Origin: Castellaniella denitrificans
GTDB lineage: Bacteria > Pseudomonadota > Gammaproteobacteria > Burkholderiales > Burkholderiaceae_B
DNA: 64,000 bases
Direction: 5' to 3'
NCBI RefSeq assembly: GCF_042653765.1
Contig: NZ_JBHSEZ010000003.1
Coordinates: 59,690-123,689, forward strand
In this document: positions 45,548-53,615 of the stretch, one piece after another
Layout of the letters: each line of letters opens with the position of its first letter
Numbering within the stretch: position 1 is the stretch's first letter
Position numbers and translations under genes: made by a program
The notes under the pieces: model-generated
Told to the model about the DNA's origin: nothing
The model's database searches: none
What the model saw: only the letters and a program-made list of their open reading frames with translations

Positions 45548-46591
45548 ATGCCCTACCCTCCATCGGCGCCTAGCTCCCGGAAACATCGTGCGGGCCGCGG
45601 GCTCCTGCCCGTGCTGCTCCTGCCGCTCCTCCTGGCCCTGATGCCTCCTCCAGCGGCCCGGGCGGCCCTGCCGACGATCACGCCGGCCGCCCCGAGAGCC
45701 ACCGTGCAGGCCGCCGCGCAAGCGCCCACGGACTGCGCGGCCGGCAAGGTGCTGAGCTTCGTCGCCCACCCCGACGACGACCTGCTGTTCATGAATCCCG
45801 ACCAGGATGACGCGATCCGCCAGGGCCGCTGCGTGCGCACGGTCTACCTGACGGCCGGCGACCGGGGCGAGGGCCTGGGCTACACCCTGGCGCGCGAGCG
45901 CGGCATCATGGCCGCCTACGCCGACATGGCCGGCGCGGCGGACGCCTGGAACACGGACGGCCTGACGGTCGGCCAGCACACCCTGGTGCGCCACACCCTG
46001 CGCGCCAACCCGCGCATCCAGCTCATCATGCTGCGCTTGCCCGATCCCTGGCTGGGCGCCGGCTGGGGCAGCCTGACGCCCCTGAGCCGGCTGGAATCCG
46101 TGCCCCATGCCCGCGTGCGATCCTACGCCCCCTACCCGGACACCTACACGCGCGGGGAACTGGTCCGCCTGCTGGCCGACCTGATCCGCCAGGAACGCCC
46201 CCAGGCCGTCCGCCTGATGGACCCCTCGATCACGATTCCCTACCGGTCGCTGTGCTGGCGCTGCGCCGGGCACGACCATCCCGACCACATCGCTGGAGCC
46301 CGGCTGGTCGATGCCGCCCTGGCGCTCGCCCCGGGCCCGTATTCCCGCACGGCCTACCTGAACTACCCCAGCCAGGAGCTCCAGGCCAATCTGGATGCGG
46401 CCCAGACGGCCCGCAAGACGGAAATCTACCTACGCTACGCGGAGGACGACCCGCTGTCCTGCCCGCCCGGCGCCGATTGCTCGGCGCCCAGGGGCCCCGA
46501 GGCCGCCTGGGTCGGGCGGCAATACTATGCCCGGTCCGCCGCCCAGCCGCTGCAGGCCCGGGCGCCGCAGGCGAAACCCCGGGAACGATGA
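45548..46591 (+). CDS. Secreted PIG-L/LmbE-family deacetylase
   Basis: The 347-residue protein has a signal peptide (RKHRAGRGLLPVLLLPLLLAL, cleavage after AARA) and so acts outside the cytosol. Zinc ligands are in FVAHPDDDLLFMNPD and GHDHPDHIAGA, matching N-acetyl-sugar deacetylases. Other pieces are VYLTAGDRGEGLGY and ERGIMAAYADMAG. The substrate is unknown; exported PIG-L proteins may modify surface polysaccharides. The ATG at 45548 was chosen because the signal peptide begins there. It converges on trmD with a gap of only 7 bp and no terminator seen. Confidence 0.86.
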   Translation: MPYPPSAPSSRKHRAGRGLLPVLLLPLLLALMPPPAARAALPTITPAAPRATVQAAAQAPTDCAAGKVLSFVAHPDDDLLFMNPDQDDAIRQGRCVRTVYLTAGDRGEGLGYTLARERGIMAAYADMAGAADAWNTDGLTVGQHTLVRHTLRANPRIQLIMLRLPDPWLGAGWGSLTPLSRLESVPHARVRSYAPYPDTYTRGELVRLLADLIRQERPQAVRLMDPSITIPYRSLCWRCAGHDHPDHIAGARLVDAALALAPGPYSRTAYLNYPSQELQANLDAAQTARKTEIYLRYAEDDPLSCPPGADCSAPRGPEAAWVGRQYYARSAAQPLQARAPQAKPRER

Positions 46592-46598
46592 ACGCCCG

Positions 46599-47393
46599 TC
46601 AGGCGTCGGCGGGCTTCGCCGGCCGATCCGCCTGTTCCAGCGCACGCTCGTCGCGCGCGTCCAGGTCGCCCGCGGAGCGGGCGCGGTCGATCAGGTCGGG
46701 ACGGCGTGCCGCCGTCAGCGCCAGGGACCGGTCCCGCCGCCAGGCGACGATGCGGGCATGGTGGCCGGACAGCAGGGGTTCGGGCACGGCGTCGCCGCGC
46801 CAGACTTCGGGCCGCGTGTAGTGCGGGCTGTCCAGCAGGCCGCTCAGGGCGGGGTTGAAGGAATCCTGCACGGCGGATTCGGCATCGTGCAGCACGCCCG
46901 GCAACAGGCGCACCACGCTGTCCATCAGGACCATGGCTCCCAGTTCCCCGCCCGACAGCACGAAATCCCCCAGCGACACTTCCTCGTCCACGTAGCGGTC
47001 GATGAAACGCTGGTCGATGCCCTCGTAGCGGCCGCAGATCAGGATGGCGCCCGTACCGTCCGCCCAGCGCTGGGCGCCGGCCTGGTCATGCGTCCGGCCG
47101 GCCGGCGACAGCAGCACGACGGGCGCCGGCGCGCCCGGGGGGTCGGCGCCGTCCCGCAAGCGGGCGGCACGCACCGCCTCGACCGCCAGGGCCAGGGGTT
47201 CGGCCAGCATCACCATGCCCGGACCGCCGCCGTAGGGGCGGTCGTCCACCGTGCGATGCACGTCGGTCGTGAAATCGCGCGGGTTCCAGGTCCGCAGGGA
47301 CCAGATGCCCCGGGCATGCGCGCGGCCGCTGACGCCCTGGTCGCGCACGGCGGCGAACATCTCGGGAAACAGCGTGATCAGATCAAATCGCAT
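46599..47393 (-). CDS. trmD: tRNA (guanine37-N1)-methyltransferase
   Basis: Methylates G37 of tRNAs that read CNN codons, which prevents frameshifting. The 264 residues begin MRFDLITLFPEMFAAV and contain the SPOUT-knot signatures YGGGPGMVM, ICGRYEGIDQRFID, GDFVLSGGELGAMVLMD and HYTRPEVWRG. The ATG at 47393 is the standard N-terminus, yet it directly abuts repeat copy 5 and lacks a Shine-Dalgarno sequence. An in-frame ATG at 47489 would add 32 residues encoded by the repeat. rplS, the usual next gene, is absent. Confidence 0.95.
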   Translation of the reverse strand: MRFDLITLFPEMFAAVRDQGVSGRAHARGIWSLRTWNPRDFTTDVHRTVDDRPYGGGPGMVMLAEPLALAVEAVRAARLRDGADPPGAPAPVVLLSPAGRTHDQAGAQRWADGTGAILICGRYEGIDQRFIDRYVDEEVSLGDFVLSGGELGAMVLMDSVVRLLPGVLHDAESAVQDSFNPALSGLLDSPHYTRPEVWRGDAVPEPLLSGHHARIVAWRRDRSLALTAARRPDLIDRARSAGDLDARDERALEQADRPAKPADA

Positions 47394-47473
47394 GGATGAG
47401 GCGGGGCACAGGCCGGACCCTGCGGGCTGGGCCGCGCCCGACGAATCCGGGCCGCTTGCAAGCGGCGAGGTGG
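47394..47473 (-). repeat. 80-bp dispersed repeat, copy 5 (between rimM and trmD)
   Basis: Full-length copy in reverse orientation relative to copies 1, 3, 4 and 6. On the minus strand it ends CTCATCC immediately before the trmD ATG. Hairpin 1 is the perfect palindrome GCCGCTTGCAAGCGGC, with pairs exchanged relative to copy 4. Hairpin 2 is the most degraded of the family (three mismatches). Confidence 0.88.
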
Positions 47474-47519
47474 ACAAGCGACGTGGCATGGCGCGTCCAA
47501 TTGTTCGAAGGCTTCAGAT

Positions 47520-48143
47520 TCAGAAATCGGCCGGCCAGTCGCTGTCGATACGGCGGGCCTGGATATCGACGTGCTGCACGTGCGCCGCCACGAAAGGCAC
47601 CAGGACGTGGCGCGGCCGGCCCCGCGCATCGGCCAGAGGCTGGAAGACGCCCCGGGCGTCCGGCGCTCCCAGGGCCACCTGCAGCACGGCATGGGCGCCA
47701 TTGTCCAGCACCTGGTCGACACGCCCCAGCAGCCGGGGGCCATCGTCGCCCATGCCGTGGAAATCACAGCCGATCAGGTCGACCCAATAATATTCGTCAT
47801 CGGCCGCCGAAGGAAACGCGGCCCGGGGCACCCAGACGGTATGCCCCCGCAGCGCTTCGGCCGCGTCGCGATCGGCGACCCCGTCGGCCTGGGCCACCAG
47901 GAACTGCCCCGCCTGGCGGCGGCAGGCGCGGATCTTCAGGCCGCGCGGACGCGCCGAGGCACCCGTTCCCAGCGCGGGATCGGGCGCCTTGAGCCACCAG
48001 ACCGGGGCGCCCAGCAGGGCGTCCGCCTGGGGCGAATACGGCTGGATCTTCAGCCCGCCGCGCACGCCGTGGGCCGCGGCCACCCGGCCGACCTCGACCA
48101 GATCGTCCGGCGGCGCGGCATCCAGGAATGCGGAATCGGCCAT
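47520..48143 (-). CDS. rimM: 16S rRNA processing protein RimM
   Basis: Helps 30S maturation, binding S19. The 207 residues have the N-terminal RimM domain (LVEVGRVAAAHGVRGGLKIQ), then a PRC-barrel domain (DEYYWVDLIGC, AHAVLQVAL, HVLVPFVAAHVQHVDI). I chose the ATG at 48143 over the GTG at 48152. It is the second gene of rpsP-rimM-trmD, 21 bp after rpsP. Confidence 0.95.
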   Translation of the reverse strand: MADSAFLDAAPPDDLVEVGRVAAAHGVRGGLKIQPYSPQADALLGAPVWWLKAPDPALGTGASARPRGLKIRACRRQAGQFLVAQADGVADRDAAEALRGHTVWVPRAAFPSAADDEYYWVDLIGCDFHGMGDDGPRLLGRVDQVLDNGAHAVLQVALGAPDARGVFQPLADARGRPRHVLVPFVAAHVQHVDIQARRIDSDWPADF

Positions 48144-48164
48144 CGCCGGCACGACGGACCGCGA

Positions 48165-48425
48165 TCAGGCGGCGGACGCGACCTTGGCGGAATATTCCTT
48201 CACCAGGCGGGCGGCCGTGTCGGACAGCTGGGCGCCCTGATCCACCCAGTGCTGGACGCGATCCAGGGCCAGGCGCAGGTTTTCCTGACCTTCACCGGCG
48301 AGGGGGTTGTAGAAACCCACGCGTTCGATGAAACGGCCATCGCGGCGATTACGCGAATCGGCAGCAACGACATTGTAGAAGGGACGCTTCTTCGAGCCGC
48401 CGCGGGCCAGACGAATCACAACCAT
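48165..48425 (-). CDS. rpsP: 30S ribosomal protein S16
   Basis: The 86-residue protein starts MVVIRLARGGSKKRPFYNVV, the S16 signature, and continues with RDGRFIERVGFYNPL. AAAGGA precedes the ATG at 48425. It is the first gene of the rpsP-rimM-trmD operon and has a promoter at 48461-48490. Confidence 0.97.
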   Translation of the reverse strand: MVVIRLARGGSKKRPFYNVVAADSRNRRDGRFIERVGFYNPLAGEGQENLRLALDRVQHWVDQGAQLSDTAARLVKEYSAKVASAA

Positions 48426-48460
48426 TGATAATCCTTTGAAAATGCTGTGAAAAACGCAAA

Positions 48461-48510
48461 ATTTTAGCATCACACAGGCCGTGTCCGCAATGGATGCGGA
48501 CGAACGGCCT
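48461..48510 (-). promoter_or_regulatory. rpsP promoter with -35 box inside a hairpin
   Basis: On the minus strand, TTGCGG (48485-48490) and TAAAAT (48461-48466) are 18 bp apart. The -35 box overlaps a 14-bp hairpin with a 2-nt bulge, AGGCCGT-GTCCGCA-atgga-TGCGGAC-ga-ACGGCCT (48476-48510). That hairpin is also placed to end the alaS-tusA transcript. Confidence 0.5.
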
Positions 48511-48542
48511 GCGAATGCCGTGAAAAACAACACATCCAAGCC

Positions 48543-48788
48543 TCAGCGGCGCTGGACGTAATGCACCTGGACGCCGTCGTCGCGCGCCCGCTGCGCCAGC
48601 AGCGCGTTGCCGGTCTGCTGGCAGAACGCCTGGAAATCCCGGCCCGCATGCGGATCGGTGGTCAGCACGGCCAGCACCTGGCCGCTTTCCAGGCGGGCCA
48701 GGGCTTTCTTGGTGCGCAGGATCGGCAGGGGGCAGTTCAGCCCCCGGGCGTCGATCTCCTCGTCCGCCCGCGGCAATGGCTGCGTCAC
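48543..48788 (-). CDS. TusA/SirA-family sulfur-carrier-like protein
   Basis: The 81 residues contain the family core EIDARGLNCPLPILRTKKAL, with the conserved Cys-Pro-Leu-Pro that carries persulfide in TusA. A GTG at 48788 overlaps the alaS stop (GTGA), so it is probably translated by coupling to alaS. Members act in tRNA 2-thiolation or other sulfur transfer; which role applies is not known. Confidence 0.88.
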   Translation of the reverse strand: MTQPLPRADEEIDARGLNCPLPILRTKKALARLESGQVLAVLTTDPHAGRDFQAFCQQTGNALLAQRARDDGVQVHYVQRR

Positions 48789-51409
48789 GACGCTTCCAGC
48801 CGCGCCGCCAGCCAGGCCCGCACGCCGGCCAGGGCGCCGTCCAGCGACGCCACGTCGGAGCCGCCGCCCATCGCCATGTCCGGGCGGCCGCCGCCTTTGC
48901 CGCCCACCTGGGCGGCCACGGAGCCCACCAGATCGCCGGCCTTGACGCGCGCCGTCAGTTCGGGACTGACGCCGCCCACCAGGCTGATCTTGTCGTCGGC
49001 CACGGCGGCCAGCAGGATCACCGCGCCGGGCAGTTTCGACTTGAGCTGGTCGACCATGCCGCGCAGCGCCTTGGGGTCCACGCCCGCCAGCCGCGCGGCC
49101 AGCAGCTTCACCCCGGCGACGTCCACGGCCTGGCCGGCCAGGTCGGAACCGGCGGCGGCGGCCAGCTTGTCCTGCAGGCGTTCCAGCTCGCGCTCGATCT
49201 GGCGCGTCTGCTGCTGCAGGGCCTGGATGCGGTCCGGCACCTCGGCGGGCTGGGTCTTGAGCAGCCCGGCCGCCTGGTCCAGCGTGCCGCGGGTCTGCTG
49301 CACCCAGGCCAGGGTGTTGCGTCCGGTGATGGCCTCGACCCGGCGGATGCCGGCGGCCACGCCGCCTTCGGACACGATCTTGAACAGGCCGATGTCGCCC
49401 GTGCGCGCCACGTGGGTGCCGCCGCACAGTTCGCGCGAGAAGCCGATGTCCAGCACCCGCACCACGTCGCCGTATTTTTCGCCGAACAGGGCCATCGCCC
49501 CGCCGGCCACGGCCTCGTCGTAGGCCATGTGTTGCGCCCGCACCGCCTGGTTGGCCAGGATTTCATCGTTGACGATGACCTCCACCTGGGCGATCTGCTC
49601 GGCCGTCATGGGCGCGTCGTGCGCGAAATCGAAGCGGGTCTTGTCCGGATCGACCAGCGAGCCGCGCTGCTGGACGTGCTCGCCCAGCACCTGGCGCAGC
49701 GCCTTGTGCATCAGGTGGGTGGCCGAATGGTTGCGCATCGTGTCGGCGCGGCGCTGGCCGTCCACCTGGGTCCGCACCACGTCGCCCACCGCCAGCGTAC
49801 CCTCGGCCAGCCGGCCATGATGGCCGAAGACCGTGCTCTGGATCTTCTGTGTATCGGCGACCTGGAAGCGGGCCGCCGCGTTGCGGATCAGGCCCGTGTC
49901 GCCCACCTGACCGCCCGACTCGGCATAGAAGGGCGTGGCGTCCAGCACGACCACGGCCTCCTGCCCCTGGGCGATCGAGGCGACCGAGGTGCCATCCACG
50001 TACAGGGCCGTCACCGTGCCCTCGCCCTCGAGATGCTCGTAGCCGTCGAAACGGGTGTCCACACCGTCGTAGACCAGATCGGCGGCCGCCTTGAACTTGC
50101 CGGCGGCGCGCGCCTGCTCGCGCTGGTGCGCCATGGCCTGCTCGAAGCCGTCCAGGTCGACGGGGATGGAGCGCTCGCGGCAGATGTCGGCCGTCAGGTC
50201 GACCGGAAAGCCATAGGTGTCGTACAGCGTGAACAGCGTCTGGCCGTCCAGGGCCTGGCCGGCCGGCAGGGCCGCCAGGGCGGATTCCAGGATGCGCATG
50301 CCGTTTTCCAGGGTTTCGCCGAAGCGTTCCTCTTCCTGGCGCAGCACCTGCTCGACCCGGGCCTGCTGGGCGGCCAGTTCGGGGTAGGCGCCGCCCATCT
50401 GTTCCACCAGATCGGCCACCAGCCGGTGGAAGAACAGGCCCTTCTGGCCCAGCTTGTGCCCATGGCGCAGGGCGCGCCGGATGATGCGGCGCAGCACGTA
50501 GCCGCGCCCTTCATTGCCGGGAATCACGCCGTCGACCACCAGGAAGCCGCAGGCGCGGATGTGGTCGGCGATGACCTTCAGGGAGTTGTCGGCCAGGTCC
50601 GCGCAGCCGGTCTCGCGCGCGGCGGCGCGGATCAGGCTCTGGAACAGGTCGATCTCGTAATTGGAATGGACGTGCTGCAGCACGGCGGAGATGCGCTCCA
50701 GCCCCATGCCGGTGTCGACGCAGGGCTTGGGCAGCGGATGCATCGTGCCCTGGGCGTCGCGCTCGAACTGCATGAACACCAGGTTCCAGATCTCGATATA
50801 GCGGTCGCCGTCTTCCTCGGGCGATCCCGGGGGGCCGCCCCAGATCTCCGGGCCGTGGTCGTAGAAGATTTCGGAACAGGGGCCGCAGGGGCCGGTGTCG
50901 GCCATCTGCCAGAAGTTGTCCGAGGCGTAGCGCGCCCCCTTGTTGTCGCCGATGCGGATGATGCGCTCGCGGGGCACCCCGATTTCCTGCGCCCAGATGT
51001 CGTAGGCCTCGTCGTCTTCCTGGTAGACGGTGACCCACAGCTTTTCCTTGGGCAGGCCGTAGACTTCGGTTAGCAGGGTCCAGGCGTACGCGATGGCGTC
51101 GCGCTTGAAATAGTCCCCGAAGCTGAAATTGCCCAGCATTTCGAAGAAAGTATGGTGCCGGGCGGTGTAGCCGACGTTTTCCAGGTCGTTGTGCTTGCCG
51201 CCCGCGCGCACGCAGCGCTGCGCGGTGGTCGCCCGGCGATAGGGCCGGGTGTCCTTGCCGGTGAAGACGTCCTTGAACTGGACCATGCCGGCGTTGGTGA
51301 ACAGCAGCGTCGGGTCGTTGCCCGGCACCAGCGGCGAAGACGCAACGATCTGGTGTCCCTTGGATTCGAAAAAGGACAGGAACTTCTGACGGATCTCGGA
51401 TGTTTTCAT
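48785..51409 (-). CDS. alaS: Alanyl-tRNA synthetase
   Basis: The 874-residue class II synthetase starts MKTSEIRQKFLSFFESKGHQ and includes the aminoacylation core (SSPLVPGNDPTLLFTNAGM, RRIIRRALRHGHKLG). The editing domain has zinc ligands in HSATHLMHKAL (near residue 562) and CGGTH (near residue 661). The C-terminal C-Ala domain has GGKGGGRPDMAMGGG, a conserved Gly-rich motif. It reads GCG codons, among others, through the tRNA-Ala found at 39534. Confidence 0.97.
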   Translation of the reverse strand: MKTSEIRQKFLSFFESKGHQIVASSPLVPGNDPTLLFTNAGMVQFKDVFTGKDTRPYRRATTAQRCVRAGGKHNDLENVGYTARHHTFFEMLGNFSFGDYFKRDAIAYAWTLLTEVYGLPKEKLWVTVYQEDDEAYDIWAQEIGVPRERIIRIGDNKGARYASDNFWQMADTGPCGPCSEIFYDHGPEIWGGPPGSPEEDGDRYIEIWNLVFMQFERDAQGTMHPLPKPCVDTGMGLERISAVLQHVHSNYEIDLFQSLIRAAARETGCADLADNSLKVIADHIRACGFLVVDGVIPGNEGRGYVLRRIIRRALRHGHKLGQKGLFFHRLVADLVEQMGGAYPELAAQQARVEQVLRQEEERFGETLENGMRILESALAALPAGQALDGQTLFTLYDTYGFPVDLTADICRERSIPVDLDGFEQAMAHQREQARAAGKFKAAADLVYDGVDTRFDGYEHLEGEGTVTALYVDGTSVASIAQGQEAVVVLDATPFYAESGGQVGDTGLIRNAAARFQVADTQKIQSTVFGHHGRLAEGTLAVGDVVRTQVDGQRRADTMRNHSATHLMHKALRQVLGEHVQQRGSLVDPDKTRFDFAHDAPMTAEQIAQVEVIVNDEILANQAVRAQHMAYDEAVAGGAMALFGEKYGDVVRVLDIGFSRELCGGTHVARTGDIGLFKIVSEGGVAAGIRRVEAITGRNTLAWVQQTRGTLDQAAGLLKTQPAEVPDRIQALQQQTRQIERELERLQDKLAAAAGSDLAGQAVDVAGVKLLAARLAGVDPKALRGMVDQLKSKLPGAVILLAAVADDKISLVGGVSPELTARVKAGDLVGSVAAQVGGKGGGRPDMAMGGGSDVASLDGALAGVRAWLAARLEAS

Positions 51410-51502
51410 TCGTTTGGCCGCTGGGGGAAACTAGCCGGCCATTATATGCGTTTTGATGCCACGAACGGCGCAACAGCCCGCAGCGGACCACCAGACATCT
51501 CT

Positions 51503-51582
51503 CCGCCTCGCGCCTTGCAAGGCGCTCCGATTCGCCAGGCACGGAACAGTCCGCGGGGACTATTCCGTGCCCAGACTCATCC
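51503..51582 (+). repeat. 80-bp dispersed repeat, copy 6 (3' end of the hemerythrin-like gene)
   Basis: Full-length copy. Hairpin 1 is the perfect GCGCCTTGCAAGGCGC; hairpin 2 is GGAACAGTCC-gcgg-GGACTATTCC, with one mismatch, extended by five outer pairs. The hemerythrin-like stop TAG overlaps its last base and is followed by GATGAG on the minus strand. Confidence 0.9.
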
Positions 51583-51992
51583 TACAGCGCCTCGATGGCC
51601 GGGTAGAACTCGCGGTTCTCGCGCAGCATCCGGTCATGCACGTTCTTCAGCACCGTATTGGCCTCGGCGCGGAAGTCCTCCGGACTGCGGCTCAGCAGCG
51701 TGGCATTGCCCCAGCGGCGGGCGAAATTGATGAAGGCGCTGGCGATGCCCTGCATATCGTTCTGGTAGGACACGCTCATGCGCGCCATGCGGTCGTCGCC
51801 GCTTTTTTCCAGCGAGGGATACAGGATGCGGTCCTCGATGGCCAGGTGCTGGGTGACGACCTGGGCCAGGGCCTTCAGCTCGTGGGCGATGTCCACGGCG
51901 TGATCGGCGATCCCCTGGTGGGACAGCCGGCGCAGCAGGCTGATGCCGCTGAGGATTTCGACGTGCTGGTGCTTGAAACGATCGATATTCAT
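51582..51992 (-). CDS. Hemerythrin-domain protein
   Basis: The 136-residue protein resembles a single HHE cation-binding (hemerythrin-type) four-helix domain. Likely ligands lie in FKHQHVEIL, HQGIADHAVDIAHEL, QHLAIEDRILYPSL (H49, E53) and NVHDRMLRENREFYP. Such proteins bind a di-iron centre and sense or handle O2 or NO. The NsrR-like operator 46 bp upstream favours a nitrosative-stress role, which is inference. The RBS GAGGGAA is good. It is too short to be full RIC/YtfE. Confidence 0.84.
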   Translation of the reverse strand: MNIDRFKHQHVEILSGISLLRRLSHQGIADHAVDIAHELKALAQVVTQHLAIEDRILYPSLEKSGDDRMARMSVSYQNDMQGIASAFINFARRWGNATLLSRSPEDFRAEANTVLKNVHDRMLRENREFYPAIEAL

Positions 51993-52037
51993 GATGAGAT
52001 TCCCTCGCCACTGTGATCCCGGCAGTCTGTGCCGTAT

Positions 52038-52060
52038 AAGATATATATTAAATGAATCTT
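52038..52060. promoter_or_regulatory. NsrR-like operator upstream of the hemerythrin-domain gene
   Basis: AAGAT and AATCTT flank an AT-rich core in a 23-bp site (52038-52060), with inverted repeat ATAAGAT/ATCTTAT at its edges. It matches the NsrR motif AAGATGYATTT-N-AAATRCATCTT, as I remember it, at about 20 of 23 positions. Confidence 0.55.
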
Positions 52061-52099
52061 ATCGCGGACGCAAGACGGCGCATGGCCCGAGAGGCCCGC

Positions 52100-52852
52100 C
52101 TACAGGAGATGTTCGTAGTCGTCGGCGTCGGCGTCGGGTTCCCAGGAATGGCTGGACAGCCAAGCCCGGATGCGCGCCACGGCCTGGGACCGGAGCTGGG
52201 ACACGCGGCCCTCGGTGATTTCCAGGACGGCGGCGATTTCCTTCTGGTTCAGGTCCTGCTCGAACTGCAGCGACAGCAGCAACTGCTCGCGTTCCGGCAG
52301 ATTGCGGATCGCCTCGATCAGCACCGACCGCAGGCCCTCGCGCATCAGCCAGTCCAGGGGATTGCCGCCCTGCCCCCCCGCCACCGCGTCCAGCACGCCT
52401 TCGCCGTCGTGGTCTTCCCGGTGCAGGGCCAGGTCTTCGTACATCAGCACCTGGACGCCGCGCGCTTCTTCGAGCAACGCCTGGTAATCGGCCAGTTCCA
52501 TGCCCATTTCCTCGGCGATCTCGGCCTCGGTGGCCGGGCGCAGGAGGCGGTGGCGCAGGGTCTGGATGGCGTCCTCGATGCTGCGCGCCTTGGCGCGCAC
52601 GCTGCGCGGCAGCCAGTCCTGGCTGCGCAGTTCATCCAGCATGGCGCCGCGGATGCGGGTGACCGCATAGGTTTCGAATTGCGCGTCGGCCTGCTGCCGA
52701 TAGCGCCGCACCGCATCCAGCAGCCCCATCATGCCGGCCTGCATCAGGTCGTCGAGTTCGACGCTGGCCGGCAGCTTGCCGATCAGCGCCAGGGCCTGCC
52801 GACGCACGAGCGGCGCATGGCGGGCAATCAGCTGGTCCTCGGAAAGAGGCAT
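52100..52852 (-). CDS. fliA: RNA polymerase sigma factor FliA (sigma28)
   Basis: The 250-residue flagellar sigma factor directs late flagellar genes. Region 2 is seen in HAPLVRRQALALIGKLPASV, ELDDLMQAGMMGLLDAVRRY (2.1-2.2) and FETYAVTRIRGAMLDELRSQ (2.3-2.4). Region 3 has EAEIAEEMGM, and region 4 has LPEREQLLLSLQFEQDLNQK then EIAAVLEITEGRVSQL. I chose the ATG at 52852 (MPLSEDQLIA), which fits family length; 52885 is possible. It is divergent from flaG, whose promoter matches the FliA consensus. Confidence 0.95.
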   Translation of the reverse strand: MPLSEDQLIARHAPLVRRQALALIGKLPASVELDDLMQAGMMGLLDAVRRYRQQADAQFETYAVTRIRGAMLDELRSQDWLPRSVRAKARSIEDAIQTLRHRLLRPATEAEIAEEMGMELADYQALLEEARGVQVLMYEDLALHREDHDGEGVLDAVAGGQGGNPLDWLMREGLRSVLIEAIRNLPEREQLLLSLQFEQDLNQKEIAAVLEITEGRVSQLRSQAVARIRAWLSSHSWEPDADADDYEHLL

Positions 52853-53000
52853 CGCGCAATCCGTGAAACACATCATAAAATGCAAGTATGCACCATGAAC
52901 GCCCCGGATGTTTTCTCAAGCAACGCGGCTTTCCCCCGGGAATTTCCCCCACAGGGAATCCCGCCCGGCCCCCGTCGACCGGGTCCCGGGACATTTCCCC

Positions 53001-53027
53001 TAAAGTTTTTCCGGATCCCGCCGTTAT
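53001..53027 (+). promoter_or_regulatory. Predicted sigma28 (FliA) promoter of the flaG-fliD operon
   Basis: TAAAGTTT (53001-53008), 11-bp spacer, GCCGTTAT (53020-53027). The -35 matches the flagellar consensus TAAAGTTT exactly and the -10 matches GCCGATAA at six of eight positions, with the correct spacing. Confidence 0.82.
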
Positions 53028-53118
53028 GCCAGAGTGAAAATCCAGGATCCGCCCGATCCGGGGGGATGAGCCCCGGGCGCTTCCTGACCAGAACAAGCCT
53101 ATCCGGACAGGAGCGAGC

Positions 53119-53529
53119 ATGATTCACCCCATTGGAAACCAACTGGCACCCTCGAGCCTGGGTCTGGCGGCTCCCGTGTCCGAGCGCCTGCCGGCCCAGC
53201 CCGATCCCGCCGCCCAGGTCACGCCCGTCGACGACGCGCAGTCCGGCCGCTTCAACAAGCAGGCCGATTCGCGCGAACTTGGCCTGAAGCAGCCGATCGA
53301 GCCGCCGAAGTCCTCACTCGAAAAGGCCCTCGAATCGGTCAACGACAGCCTCAAGGCCTGGTCCACCGGCATGCGCTTCGAGATGGACGAGGACGCCCAG
53401 CGCCTGGTCGTCTCGATCATCGACAGCGCGACCGGCGACGTCCTGCGCACCATCCCGTCCGAAGCCGTCCTGCGGGTCGCGAAAATGATCGTCCAGCTCC
53501 AGGGCGCCGGGGTGAATACCCAGGCCTGA
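53119..53529 (+). CDS. flaG: Flagellar protein FlaG
   Basis: The 136-residue protein has a variable N-terminus, then the FlaG domain (LKAWSTGMRFEMDEDAQRLV, VSIIDSATGDVLRTIPSEAV). FlaG proteins influence filament length in some genera; the exact function is unclear. It is the first gene behind the sigma28 promoter; fliD follows 86 bp later. Confidence 0.9.
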   Translation: MIHPIGNQLAPSSLGLAAPVSERLPAQPDPAAQVTPVDDAQSGRFNKQADSRELGLKQPIEPPKSSLEKALESVNDSLKAWSTGMRFEMDEDAQRLVVSIIDSATGDVLRTIPSEAVLRVAKMIVQLQGAGVNTQA

Positions 53530-53615
53530 TCCCCGAACAGAAACGAAATCTCACCCCATACATCGCCTTTGCCGCCGCCGAACCGGGGCATAATGGCTGA
53601 ACGGAGAATCACACC

